DNA of 64,000 nucleotides from Bacteroidales bacterium UBA4070 (GCA_002383485.1 DFYY01000025.1:1-64000), one strand, 5' to 3'. Positions 26,152-34,555 are shown, counted from the first letter of the stretch. Notes: generated from the sequence alone by a model not told the origin. Translations and numbers: made by a program.

Positions 26152-26439
26152 TTAGTCAAGCAGTCCTTTTTGGTTAAGTAACTGAATATAATCTTCCTTG
26201 CTGAGAGGACAGTTGACCAAATCAATAAATTCGTTTTTATCCAACTTGCATTGGAATGACATTTGTTTAATCAGATGCTTATCAATATCCTTATTCCCAT
26301 GACTGATTTTGGTTGACAGGACATATTTATCATCGTAAAAAAAATCCACCCATTTATGGTCGGGACTTTTATTGATGGAATCAACAAAACCTTTTTTCTT
26401 GAGACTTTTATATGTCTTTTTAGGGTCTAAAACACTCAT
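26152..26439 (-). CDS. HicA-like small protein (possible toxin)
   Basis: A 95-residue protein. Its core reads as a variant of the HicA double-stranded RNA-binding fold: a first helix KSLKKKGFVD, a beta strand with HKWVDFFYDDKYV, then TKISHGNKDID with the histidine where HicA has its catalytic one, and a helix IKQMSFQCKL. Typical HicA is about 60-80 residues; this one has a C-terminal extension with a CPLSKEDY segment. It overlaps the upstream HicB-like gene by 4 bp, the usual layout of a toxin-antitoxin pair, although here the antitoxin-like gene comes first. AT-rich compared with neighbours. Family assignment is by eye only. Confidence 0.5.
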   Translation of the reverse strand: MSVLDPKKTYKSLKKKGFVDSINKSPDHKWVDFFYDDKYVLSTKISHGNKDIDKHLIKQMSFQCKLDKNEFIDLVNCPLSKEDYIQLLNQKGLLD

Positions 26440-26909
26440 TTTTCTTCAATCCTGTCAATTATCTGGGTGAGAATATTCTTAATAAGGCGGTTGTGATTTG
26501 TCAGTGAATTATCATCCAATGTTTTTAACCTGTTGCAAATGAAATCAAATTCTTCAGTAAATGATTTTTCAGCCTCATCCTCGGTTAATCCTGTGCCTAT
26601 AATTCCAAGCATTTCAGACTGGATAACGAAGTAATCATCTTCCTTTTCGAAAAGGCAGCGAAGTGGGTATTTTAATATGTAGTTTTTTGTTTCTGTCACA
26701 ATAACATCAGGAGCATATTCCAAGGAAAATTTTTTACCAGAATAAATATCAATTATTTTACGGGTGATTTTCCCATCACGTTTTGAAATTTTAATCTTGC
26801 CAACTGCCTCGTCCGTTTCTGAAACAGTTTCAGCAACTTCTTTAATTTCTGATATTAACTGTTTCTTAACTGCTGGCTTAAATCGATTAATTTTATAAAT
26901 GGGGTACAA
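26436..26909 (-). CDS. HicB-like protein (possible antitoxin)
   Basis: Up to 157 residues. The C-terminal half reads like a HicB domain: DYFVIQSEMLGIIGTGLTEDEAEKSF with the degenerate RNase H-like strands, and then a helical tail. The N-terminal 70 residues are unusual for HicB. The only start near the 5' end is TTG at 26909, which lies inside the T run of the tRNA-Arg terminator; no in-frame ATG exists before residue 100 and a GTG is present at 26699. The gene may therefore be 5'-truncated by an insertion or deletion at the tRNA. It ends with a 4-bp overlap into the HicA-like gene. Confidence 0.45.
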   Translation of the reverse strand: MYPIYKINRFKPAVKKQLISEIKEVAETVSETDEAVGKIKISKRDGKITRKIIDIYSGKKFSLEYAPDVIVTETKNYILKYPLRCLFEKEDDYFVIQSEMLGIIGTGLTEDEAEKSFTEEFDFICNRLKTLDDNSLTNHNRLIKNILTQIIDRIEEK

Positions 26910-26950
26910 AAAAAGTTAAACCCTTTAAGTGCAATGACTTAAAGGGTTTA
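26908..26950 (-). terminator. terminator of tRNA-Arg
   Basis: A 13-bp perfect stem (taaaccctttaag/cttaaagggttta) with an 8-base loop lies right after the tRNA 3' end on the minus strand and is followed by ACTTTTTTTG. The T run overlaps the 5' end of the HicB-like gene. Confidence 0.85.
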
Positions 26951-26955
26951 TTTTG

Positions 26956-27027
26956 TAGCCCCACCAGGAATCGAACCTGGATTTCAGGTTTAGGAAACCC
27001 GCGTTCTATCCATTGAACTATAGGGCC
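26956..27027 (-). tRNA. tRNA-Arg (anticodon CCT)
   Basis: The reverse strand forms a full cloverleaf: acceptor GGCCCTA/TGGGGCT with G-U pairs at both ends, D arm around GTTCAATGGATAGAAC, anticodon stem CGGGT/ACCTG with loop TTCCTAA and CCT at 34-36, and T arm CCAGG TTCGATT CCTGG. The discriminator is A and CCA is not encoded. A complete promoter lies just upstream. Confidence 0.95.
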
Positions 27028-27042
27028 GCGCGTTTGCAGCCG

Positions 27043-27073
27043 CAAATGTAAATCATTTTTCGGTTATCGCAAA
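27043..27073 (-). promoter_or_regulatory. promoter of tRNA-Arg
   Basis: On the minus strand TTTG (27070-27073) is separated by 19 bp from TACATTTG (27043-27050), an exact match to the Bacteroidota TTTG-N19-TAnnTTTG promoter. The mature tRNA begins about 16 bp after the -7 box. This is the best promoter in the window. Confidence 0.85.
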
Positions 27074-27076
27074 AAA

Positions 27077-27700
27077 TCAACAGCCTCCTGCAGGCTTCTT
27101 CTTGGCTTTTGCCGTTACCTGTGGCTTGACAGCCTTCACAGCAGTAGCACTCCCTTCCGTGGCAACAACACCTCCTCCGCCAAGTGCCGCCGCAGCGCTC
27201 TTGCGGAAATCATACTTCGCGAACTCTTCATTGGGACTGGTCACCGAAGGAGCTTCCGGGGAGAGAATATTTCCGAACCAGTAGTTCAGTCCACCATCCA
27301 GCACGAAGTTATTCTCATACCCAAGCTGCCTCGTTATCATCCACGCCTGGTTGGCATACACTGAACCGTTGGAGTAAAAGACGTTCATATAGGCCTCCTG
27401 GTTGAGAATGTCGGTATACTCATCCGACAGCAGGCTGCTCAGCGGAATGTTTATTGCCCCCGGCATGCTGTAGGAATCAAACTCCTCCGGCGTACGGACA
27501 TCTATCAGCCGCAGTGACGGGTCCTTCTGAACCAGCATGTCAGCCACCACATCGGGGGAGACAAACTGCACACCTGCTCCGGCTTCCTGAAGCAACTCGT
27601 CGGCCGAAAGCCTGAAGTGCTTAACCCGGTCAGGCGGGACGGCAGCAATTATTATCCCCAGCGGGATCACAAAAAGTGCAAGTAATTTAAGCGGTTTCAT
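27077..27700 (-). CDS. rhodanese-like exported protein with C-terminal GGC tail
   Basis: A 207-residue protein with an N-terminal hydrophobic signal or anchor (residues 4-21) and a rhodanese domain (about 46-140): RLIDVRTPEEFDSYSMPGAINIPLSSL, then VLDGGLNYWFG. In the active-site loop, VFYSNGSVYANQAW (residues 107-120), the catalytic cysteine position holds Tyr109. The last 40 residues are rich in Ala, Gly, Val and Lys and end in PAGGC; Cys207 is the only cysteine in the whole protein. It lies last in the thiosulfate/polysulfide reductase operon, 118 bp after the transporter genes. A role as a periplasmic sulfur carrier with a flexible arm is possible but is inference. Confidence 0.85.
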   Translation of the reverse strand: MKPLKLLALFVIPLGIIIAAVPPDRVKHFRLSADELLQEAGAGVQFVSPDVVADMLVQKDPSLRLIDVRTPEEFDSYSMPGAINIPLSSLLSDEYTDILNQEAYMNVFYSNGSVYANQAWMITRQLGYENNFVLDGGLNYWFGNILSPEAPSVTSPNEEFAKYDFRKSAAAALGGGGVVATEGSATAVKAVKPQVTAKAKKKPAGGC

Positions 27701-27818
27701 TTTATGTTATTTTCGTTGTTTATTGTTTAACCTTTTATGTAACAAATTGTTCATGCATTATTCCGTAATCCGGTACCAGGACCCTGGTCCATCAGAACCG
27801 ACACTTCTGGCTCCCGGA

Positions 27819-28409
27819 CTAGTATTCCTCCCTCGGGAATTTCTTTTCAGCCCACTCGGCAACTGCAAACATGCCTATCGCGGCAACTACCATGAACAGT
27901 CCGAACAGTCCGTCTGATATGCCAAGAGTTTCGCTGACTTTTGGTTCACCGAGATATTTTGCGAAATACATCTTCTCCCAAAAGCCGTATGTGAAGGCAA
28001 AGCCGTAGACTCCAATGAACAGTCCCACGACGAATACCATGGCATCAATCTTACCGATGGCCGCACCGCAGAAGCTGGTTCCCGGACAGAAACCGCCCAT
28101 TATGAATCCTGCACCCATAATCACCCCACCAACGATGGCTGAAGTGAGATATGTCGGGTTTACATAGATCAGGTCAAGATCCACCCAGCCGAAGAGACTC
28201 ATGAAGAGCAGGCCGAGCATACATGTGATGGCTCCTGTAAAGAAGACCTTAAGAACTACGGCATCATAACCGTAGAAGATTCCGGCAAGCTTGCGACTTG
28301 ACGAGAAGCCGGAGCTCTCGAGTACCCAGCCGAAGGCGATGCCGATGAAGAATGCAAGGAGAAAATTGGTGTTCTCCGATATGATTTCGTATGGTGCTAA
28401 CGGTCCCAT
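27819..28409 (-). CDS. YeeE/YedE half-transporter, second of pair
   Basis: A 196-residue inner-membrane protein with about five helices and the YeeE/YedE signature GGVIMGAGFIMGGFCPGTSFCGAA, whose cysteines correspond to those that relay thiosulfate in TsuA (family knowledge). Full-size YeeE proteins have two such halves in one chain of about 350 residues; here the halves are separate genes 15 bp apart. It probably pairs with the next protein to import or export a reduced sulfur compound for the neighbouring reductase. Confidence 0.9.
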   Translation of the reverse strand: MGPLAPYEIISENTNFLLAFFIGIAFGWVLESSGFSSSRKLAGIFYGYDAVVLKVFFTGAITCMLGLLFMSLFGWVDLDLIYVNPTYLTSAIVGGVIMGAGFIMGGFCPGTSFCGAAIGKIDAMVFVVGLFIGVYGFAFTYGFWEKMYFAKYLGEPKVSETLGISDGLFGLFMVVAAIGMFAVAEWAEKKFPREEY

Positions 28410-28424
28410 TTTTATCTCCTTTCG

Positions 28425-28961
28425 TTAAATCCAGTTTCTCCTGAAAAAATATGCCAGCGCGAAGGCAGTGCCAAAGATCGCCATCATGGTGATGAAGCCA
28501 CCGAGAGAAAGCACGGCCATTCCGCTCAGTGCCGAGCCGCTTGTGCAGCCCCGGCCGATCTGTGACCCCAGGCCGAACAGTATTCCTCCGGCAAGTGCAA
28601 ATATCAGCCTGCGCCTGGAGGTTATCTTCGGAGAATGCTCAACCTTAAGCTTCAGCCTGCCTGCCACGGCACCTGACAGGAACCCGCCCACCAGGACACC
28701 AAGCATTTCAAACACCAGCCATGACTTCATGGGGCTGCCGCTGTGTGACCCGGCATACTCCTTCATAAACGGCATTGTTTCCGTTGCGTCCTTATCAACC
28801 ACCTCGATGGTTGTTGCCACAACGCTCTTGACGGCGCCGCTGGCCCCCAGACCCCTGCCGGATACAAAATTGGCTGCAAGCAGCACAAGGCCCAGAAGCA
28901 CGCCGCCCAGGTAGGGATTGAGGTACTTCCTGCTCCTTTCTGTTGATGTATTGTTGCTCAT
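28425..28961 (-). CDS. YeeE/YedE half-transporter, first of pair
   Basis: A 178-residue inner-membrane protein and the other half of a split YeeE/YedE transporter. The first helix is NPYLGGVLLGLVLLAANFVSGRGLGASGAVKS in pieces, a common opening, and the second signature is FGLGSQIGRGCTSGSALSGMAVLS with one conserved cysteine. A periplasmic insert of about 40 residues (IEVVDKDATETMPF onward) lies between helices one and two. It lies 22 bp after the NrfD gene, so it is part of the reductase operon. Confidence 0.9.
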   Translation of the reverse strand: MSNNTSTERSRKYLNPYLGGVLLGLVLLAANFVSGRGLGASGAVKSVVATTIEVVDKDATETMPFMKEYAGSHSGSPMKSWLVFEMLGVLVGGFLSGAVAGRLKLKVEHSPKITSRRRLIFALAGGILFGLGSQIGRGCTSGSALSGMAVLSLGGFITMMAIFGTAFALAYFFRRNWI

Positions 28962-28983
28962 AATATTTTGAATTTTGTTGTTT

Positions 28984-29925
28984 TCAGTATAACCAGCGGC
29001 TCACCTGGCCGGCAAAGACGAATACAAAACGGAAGGCAAAACTGCCCATAAGTACCAGCACTCCCGGAATCAACGCGGGGATATGTTTCCCACGGAGTTC
29101 CATCAGGTCAAGCACCGCCGGAATTATGATGCCCAGAACAACAACGAAGATCCAGAAGACCATCGTATATTCTCCACCCAGAAACAGTTCAGCGGCCTCC
29201 TGCTGTACCTGTGTGCTTGCGAGGAAACCCATGAACATATGCACAATCAGGAAGAGTTCCGTGCCGAGAATTATAAGGTCGATTTTTGTAAATAGCAGCC
29301 GTTCCTCCCTGTTTTTGGATGCCAGCACTATCGATGCGGCTCCGGCTGAAAGTCCGGAGGCAAGGAAGAGAGGTCCCAGCACCGATGTGTTCCACAGCGG
29401 CCTTGCATTGAATGCAGAGAGCAGAATGCCGGTATAAACACCTGTAATGATGGCAAAAATAAGGATCACCCAGGCCAGCTGCTTCTTGTATTTGTTGAAG
29501 AATGACTCAAGCTCCTTCAGCCAGTTGTATTTCCAGTCCCAGTTGGGGAAAAACTCCCTGATATGGAGGGCACACCAGATAAAAGAGGCCGTTGTTATCA
29601 CCAGCAGTGTCCAGGCGCCCCATGACATGGGCGATTCAAGCCTGATAGTGGTATAAAGCTGCCAGAAAAAGGCTTTGTGGTTAAGGTCATAAAAGAGGGC
29701 TGCAAGGCCCAGTACAAGCGCTATGGGGGCAATGAAGGGCACCCTGCGCACAGCAGTACGGTACTGGTCTTCCTTCCCCAGCAGATAATACAGGGCGGCA
29801 AAGAAAAGCACGCCAGCCGCCAATCCTCCGAGAAAGAGGTAGAGCGGTATGGGCCAATGCCATATATGCAGTTGCGGGTCAACCATCAGGTTCTCTCTTC
29901 CGCTGATAATAAGCTCTTCGTTCAT
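28984..29925 (-). CDS. NrfD/PsrC-type membrane subunit
   Basis: A 313-residue membrane protein with about eight helices. It is the quinol-oxidising anchor of a PsrABC-type molybdenum reductase and passes electrons to the iron-sulfur subunit encoded just upstream. The opening HIWHWPIPLYLFLGGLAAGVLFF is the family hallmark, followed by YDLNHKAFFWQLY and SPMSWGAWTLLV, which line the quinone site in Thermus PsrC. It lies 7 bp after the ferredoxin-like subunit gene. No haem ligands are expected or seen. Confidence 0.93.
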   Translation of the reverse strand: MNEELIISGRENLMVDPQLHIWHWPIPLYLFLGGLAAGVLFFAALYYLLGKEDQYRTAVRRVPFIAPIALVLGLAALFYDLNHKAFFWQLYTTIRLESPMSWGAWTLLVITTASFIWCALHIREFFPNWDWKYNWLKELESFFNKYKKQLAWVILIFAIITGVYTGILLSAFNARPLWNTSVLGPLFLASGLSAGAASIVLASKNREERLLFTKIDLIILGTELFLIVHMFMGFLASTQVQQEAAELFLGGEYTMVFWIFVVVLGIIIPAVLDLMELRGKHIPALIPGVLVLMGSFAFRFVFVFAGQVSRWLY

Positions 29926-29932
29926 TTTCTGC

Positions 29933-30466
29933 TCAGATTAGAAAATATAACTGTGGTTGTGTTCCTGCTTCGGGGATGAGTGTCTTTGACTTGCGTTTTT
30001 TAAGGATTACGCTTATGTCACTGTTCGGGTCATCAAGGTCACCGAAATACATGCATTTTGTCGGGCAGACAGCCACGCATGCGGGTTTCATTCCCTGCTT
30101 TACACGATGAATGCAGAAGGTGCATTTATCAACGTATCCTTTGGGATGGGGGTATCTGGCATCATAGGGGCATGAGGCTATGCATGCCCCGCAGCCGATG
30201 CATTTATTAGGCTTGACAAGCACTATTCCCCCGTCAACGATATGACTTGCCCCCGTGGGACAGCATCTGACACAAGGGGCGTTATTGCAGTGATTGCAGC
30301 GCTCCGATCTCAGCTCGATCTCAAGCTGCGGATAGGTGCCGTCCATCACTTCAACCACCCAGTCACGGCAGTAGCCTATCGGCACATTGTTCTCAGTCTG
30401 GCATGCCACGACACAGTCACTGCATCCCACGCATTTTTTTGTATCAACAGCCATAGCGTATCTCAT
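29933..30466 (-). CDS. 4Fe-4S electron-transfer subunit (PsrB/PhsB type)
   Basis: A 177-residue subunit with four cysteine clusters for four [4Fe-4S] centres: KKCVGCSDCVVACQTENN, RCNHCNNAPCVRCCPTGA, KCIGCGACIASCPYDA and KCTFCIHRV...PACVAVCPTKC. It links the catalytic subunit to the NrfD-type anchor. It has no signal of its own and would be exported with the Tat-targeted catalytic subunit, as is known for this family. Its start overlaps the end of the catalytic gene by 4 bp, which suggests translational coupling. Confidence 0.95.
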   Translation of the reverse strand: MRYAMAVDTKKCVGCSDCVVACQTENNVPIGYCRDWVVEVMDGTYPQLEIELRSERCNHCNNAPCVRCCPTGASHIVDGGIVLVKPNKCIGCGACIASCPYDARYPHPKGYVDKCTFCIHRVKQGMKPACVAVCPTKCMYFGDLDDPNSDISVILKKRKSKTLIPEAGTQPQLYFLI

Positions 30467-32700
30467 GATACCACCTCCTCTCCGGCCAGGTCAGTGATGA
30501 AGGTCACGAAGTTGCCGCGCATGCCCGTGCCACCCATGATGGGATCGACAAGCACCTTTGTTATGAGGTTGGTGTCACTGGCCCCCTTGCCGTAAGATCG
30601 TCGCAGTTTCTTTTCCTGGTGTCCGAATCCGTGAACCATGTAGACCGAGTCCCACCTGATTCGCTCCGTCACCCTGACCCTGATCGGAAACTCGGACTTT
30701 TTGCCATCCTGGTTTACCAGGTGAACATATTGCCCTGTGCTTAGTCCCCACTCTTTTGCCACACGCGGGTTTACCCAGACACTGTTTTCATCCATCAGGT
30801 CAGTGAGATTCGGGTTATTGGCCGTACGGCTGAAAGTATGCATCGGGGCCCTTCCGTAATTGAGGCGGTAGAAACCGGCGGGAGGTTCCTCGTGAGGCGT
30901 ATACTTTGGCAGCGGGTCAAATCCGGCACCTTCCAGCGCTGTTGAGTAGAGTTCAATCTTTCCTGTGGCAGTATAGAACTCCACGTCTTCATCAGGATAG
31001 AAGAAGAGGTTATCAGCAGTACGGTCAAAGGTTTTAACCCCGATCCTCTTCATCTCCTCGAGGCTGCTTCCCACCTGTTTCAGCTGCCAGTCAAGCTGCT
31101 CCTCCATTGTCCCGAAGGGGAAATATTCAATCACTCCCAGTCTCTTTGCCAGCTCTCTGGCCATATAGAATGCCGGTTTGGTATCATGCAGCGGTTCGGC
31201 GGCCGGAGCCCTGAGGGCAATCTGCGGTTTGCGGTGCGGCCCGATCCTGAGGTCATCATATCTCTCGAGGTAGGTGCACTCGGGCAGAACCACGTCAGCC
31301 CAGCCTGTGATCTCCATAGGCATTGTATCAACCACTACGAGGAGCTGTAACTCCTGAATGGCCTTAAGCGTGTTCGCCTGGTTGGGGAGGGTCTCCATCA
31401 GGTTGGTACCATTGACTATCCATGCCTGGAACTTGCAGCTGCGGCTCGGGTCCGGAACCGTGGCGTCACATACGCCGTTGGCCAGTACCGAGTCAGCAAG
31501 TTTGTAGAGATCCGGAAATTCTGTTCTCCATGTTCTTTTTGGCGTCGGGTAAGCAGGATGAGGCGGCTCGGGCAGCTCGAAGGTCTCGGTGCGGAAGAAC
31601 CCGCCCCTGCGGCCCCATGAGCCAAGAAGGGCATTGAGTATTGCTACCGCCCTCAGCCTCTGGGTGTCATCACCGTACCATGTGACATGGCGCCCCGGAT
31701 GAACGATTACTGCCGGAGAGGCGTCGGCCATCTCACGGGCAGTCTCCCTGATGACCGTAGGATCAATTGTAGTTATGCCGTAAGCCCATTCAGGAGTCAT
31801 GTTTTTCACATGTTCCTTCAGGTATTCAAAGCCATAGGTATATTTCTCAACGTAGGGCTTATCATAAAGTTCCTCTGTGATGATGACGTTAATCCATGCC
31901 AGCAGCAGGGCGAGGTCGGTTGCCGGTTTTATCGGCAGCCAGTATTTCGATTTTCCTGCTGCAGTTGAGAAGCGAGGGTCAACAGTAATGATGGTTGCTC
32001 CCTTGTCAATGGCGTCAGACATCTCCTGAACCTGTCCGTTATGCATATTCTCGCCAAGGTGGCTTCCTATAAGGACAAGACACCTGGTATCACGGATATC
32101 CAGAGGTTCGGGACTTTCAAGTGCCTCTCCGAAGGTTGCCTGGAAGGCCACTTCGCGCGGTCCGCGGCACTGTGCATATGAGGGTGCGGCAATATGGGGT
32201 GACCCCAGGGCGCGCAAAAGGGTTGAGAAATATTTTCCTCCTGATCCGTGGGTAAACAAGGCGATGCACTCCGGACCGTGTTCGGCAGAAATAACTTTTA
32301 TCTTTTCGGCAATGTAGTCAAAGGCCTCTTCCCATGTGGCTTCACGGAAGCTCTGTTTGCCACGCTCCTCGGTCCGTATCAGGGGTTTGCGCAGACGGTC
32401 CTCGTCGTGATACATGCCCACCCCGCCGGTGCCGCGAGGACACAGACGGCCGTTGCAGTTCAGGTCTTCATTGTTTCCGATGATCTTCTGAATTGATCCT
32501 TTGTCGTCCTTGTATACCCATCCGGCGCACTTCCAGAAACATACCTCGCAGTATGTCGGAGTCCTGCCGGTCAGGGCAGCCAGGGTGGCTTTCTGACCGT
32601 CTGTCAGACCGGAGCCAAAAAGCCTGATGCCGGCGGCACCGGCCATAACAGCCCCTGCTCCCATCGCTGAGATCCTGATGAATTGTCTGCGTGTTGCCAT
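30463..32700 (-). CDS. molybdopterin thiosulfate/polysulfide reductase catalytic subunit (PsrA/PhsA)
   Basis: A 745-residue periplasmic enzyme. The N terminus has a Tat signal, TRRQFIRISAMGAG. A [4Fe-4S] motif CEVCFWKC (Cys51, 54, 58) pairs with Cys87 in LCPRG, and the molybdenum ligand is most likely Cys178 in PSYAQCRGPRE. The C-terminal domain has NPRVAKEWGLSTGQYVHL, the usual molydopterin-dinucleotide binding fold. Together with the 4Fe-4S and NrfD subunits and the YeeE pair, reduction of thiosulfate, polysulfide or tetrathionate with quinol is the best fit; arsenate and selenate reductases of the same family cannot be excluded by eye. First gene of a six-gene operon. Confidence 0.9.
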   Translation of the reverse strand: MATRRQFIRISAMGAGAVMAGAAGIRLFGSGLTDGQKATLAALTGRTPTYCEVCFWKCAGWVYKDDKGSIQKIIGNNEDLNCNGRLCPRGTGGVGMYHDEDRLRKPLIRTEERGKQSFREATWEEAFDYIAEKIKVISAEHGPECIALFTHGSGGKYFSTLLRALGSPHIAAPSYAQCRGPREVAFQATFGEALESPEPLDIRDTRCLVLIGSHLGENMHNGQVQEMSDAIDKGATIITVDPRFSTAAGKSKYWLPIKPATDLALLLAWINVIITEELYDKPYVEKYTYGFEYLKEHVKNMTPEWAYGITTIDPTVIRETAREMADASPAVIVHPGRHVTWYGDDTQRLRAVAILNALLGSWGRRGGFFRTETFELPEPPHPAYPTPKRTWRTEFPDLYKLADSVLANGVCDATVPDPSRSCKFQAWIVNGTNLMETLPNQANTLKAIQELQLLVVVDTMPMEITGWADVVLPECTYLERYDDLRIGPHRKPQIALRAPAAEPLHDTKPAFYMARELAKRLGVIEYFPFGTMEEQLDWQLKQVGSSLEEMKRIGVKTFDRTADNLFFYPDEDVEFYTATGKIELYSTALEGAGFDPLPKYTPHEEPPAGFYRLNYGRAPMHTFSRTANNPNLTDLMDENSVWVNPRVAKEWGLSTGQYVHLVNQDGKKSEFPIRVRVTERIRWDSVYMVHGFGHQEKKLRRSYGKGASDTNLITKVLVDPIMGGTGMRGNFVTFITDLAGEEVVS

Positions 32701-32782
32701 TCTATAGTGTTGAATTACAGTTTGTTCAGATTTGAGTCAACAGTGGTTGTGTGAATAAGGAAACCAACTCGCTATTGAAAAG

Positions 32783-32790
32783 CAAAGTTA
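32783..32790 (-). promoter_or_regulatory. -7 box for the sulfur reductase operon
   Basis: TAACTTTG on the minus strand matches TAnnTTTG and lies 82 bp upstream of the catalytic gene start, leaving a leader of about 75 nt. No clear -33 box is seen, which may point to an activator. Confidence 0.5.
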
Positions 32791-32853
32791 CTGTTTTTAT
32801 ACTAACAGTCGGGCTAAGATGATTTTTATGATACCCTGAATCCGGCAGTACGC

Positions 32854-34536
32854 TCAGGAGAGTTTCTTATATCTGAATCTTACCGGCCCTGCATTTCCCG
32901 TTCTTTTGCGATAGTTCTCATCATACTCTGAGAAACCTCCCTCGAACCACACTACCTTCGAGTCTCCCTCGAAGGCAAGAATATGTGTTGCAACGCGGTC
33001 GAGGAACCATCGGTCATGTGAGATTATCACAGCGCAGCCCGCAAAATTGTCAAGCCCCTCCTCCAGAGCGCGGAGGGTGTTGACGTCGATGTCATTTGTC
33101 GGCTCGTCAAGCAACAGTACATTGGCGCCGCTCTTCAGTGTCATGGCAAGGTGGAGCCTGTTGCGCTCCCCGCCTGACAGAACGCCGCACTTTTTCTCCT
33201 GGTCGGCACCTGTAAAATTGAACCGTGCAGCATAAGCCCTGGAATTGACGGGTCTGTTACCGACCAGGATCTCATCCACTCCTCCCGAGATAACCTCATA
33301 GACACTCTTTTTCGGATCAATTGAAGCATGAGCCTGATCAACATAACCGAGAGTCACGGTTTCGCCAACCTCAAAGGTCCCCTTGTCTGTCTTCTCCTGT
33401 CCCATGATCATGCGAAAGAGTGTGGTTTTGCCTGCACCGTTGGGGCCAATCACACCTACTATACCATTGGGTGGCAGACTGAAATCGAGGTCTTCAAACA
33501 GGATTTTCTCACCAAAAGCCTTGGTGACACCACGGGCATTTATCACCTTATCACCCAGTCTCGGTCCGTTGGGGATGAATATCTCGAGCTTCTCTTCCTT
33601 CTGCTTTACGTCCTGGTTGAGGAGGTTTTCATAGGCGCTGAGGCGTGCCTTTGACTTGGCGTGCCTGGCCTTTGGTGACATGCGCACCCATTCGAGCTCC
33701 CGCTCGAGGGTTTTACGTCGCCTTGCGCTGCCCTTTTCCTCCATCTCAAGCCTTTTGGCCTTCTGCTCGAGCCAGGATGAGTAATTGCCTTTCCATGGTA
33801 TTCCTTCACCGCGGTCAAGCTCCAGTATCCATCCGGCAACATTGTCCAGGAAATATCTGTCGTGGGTGATGCAGATGACAGTTCCCTTGTACTGACGCAG
33901 GTGAGTTTCGAGCCATTGTACGCTCTCAGCATCGAGGTGATTGGTAGGTTCATCCAGCAGCAACACGTCAGGTTCCAGCAACAACAGCCGGCAGAGTGCC
34001 ACGCGGCGGCGTTCACCTCCCGAAAGGATATTAACCGGGGTGGACGGGTCAGGGCAGTTGAGGGCATCCATGGCACGGTCAAGCTTATGTTCGAGATTCC
34101 ACCCGTCAAGAGCATCGATCTTCTCCTGCAACACCGCCTGCCTCGCCATCAGTTTTTCCATTGCATCGGGATTCTCATACACCTCAGGTTCCGCGAAGCG
34201 AAGGTTTATCTCCTCGAACTCCTTCATAACCGATACCACTTCAGCTGCACCTTCCTCTACGATCTCACGGACAGTGCGGCTGTCATCGAGAAGGGGGTCC
34301 TGCGGCAGATGTCCTACGGTATAACCGGGAGAGAAGACAACCTCCCCCTGATACTCCTTCTCTAGACCAGCAATTATCTTCAGAAGCGTTGACTTGCCTG
34401 AGCCGTTCAGACCGATGATGCCGATCTTGGCCCCGAGGAAGAAAGAGAGAGAAATATCCTTTATAACCTGTTTGTGGGGAGGGTAACTCTTGTTTACCCT
34501 GTACATTGAAAAAATGATCTTTTTGTCGTCTGCCAT
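32854..34536 (-). CDS. ettA: ABC-F protein EttA, translational throttle
   Basis: A 560-residue soluble ATPase with two ABC domains and no membrane part. Walker A motifs are GLNGSGKSTLL (about 42) and GPNGAGKTTLF (about 365); signatures are LSGGERRRVAL and LSGGERNRLHL; Walker B with DEPTNHLD and DEPTNDID. The arm insertion in the first domain and the linker with RMSPKARHAKSKARLSAYENLLN are typical of EttA, which binds the ribosomal E site and gates the first peptide bond by energy state. Length and motifs match EttA (about 555) rather than Uup or the antibiotic-resistance members. TATTTTTG on the minus strand at 34556-34563 is a likely -7 box. Confidence 0.95.
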   Translation of the reverse strand: MADDKKIIFSMYRVNKSYPPHKQVIKDISLSFFLGAKIGIIGLNGSGKSTLLKIIAGLEKEYQGEVVFSPGYTVGHLPQDPLLDDSRTVREIVEEGAAEVVSVMKEFEEINLRFAEPEVYENPDAMEKLMARQAVLQEKIDALDGWNLEHKLDRAMDALNCPDPSTPVNILSGGERRRVALCRLLLLEPDVLLLDEPTNHLDAESVQWLETHLRQYKGTVICITHDRYFLDNVAGWILELDRGEGIPWKGNYSSWLEQKAKRLEMEEKGSARRRKTLERELEWVRMSPKARHAKSKARLSAYENLLNQDVKQKEEKLEIFIPNGPRLGDKVINARGVTKAFGEKILFEDLDFSLPPNGIVGVIGPNGAGKTTLFRMIMGQEKTDKGTFEVGETVTLGYVDQAHASIDPKKSVYEVISGGVDEILVGNRPVNSRAYAARFNFTGADQEKKCGVLSGGERNRLHLAMTLKSGANVLLLDEPTNDIDVNTLRALEEGLDNFAGCAVIISHDRWFLDRVATHILAFEGDSKVVWFEGGFSEYDENYRKRTGNAGPVRFRYKKLS

Positions 34537-34555
34537 GACCTTGATTGTTAGACGA

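Noticed and set aside
27775..27788. Small ACCAGG/CCTGGT inverted repeat between the transporter and rhodanese genes
   Set aside because: Only six base pairs with a 2-base loop and no T run; too weak to call a terminator.
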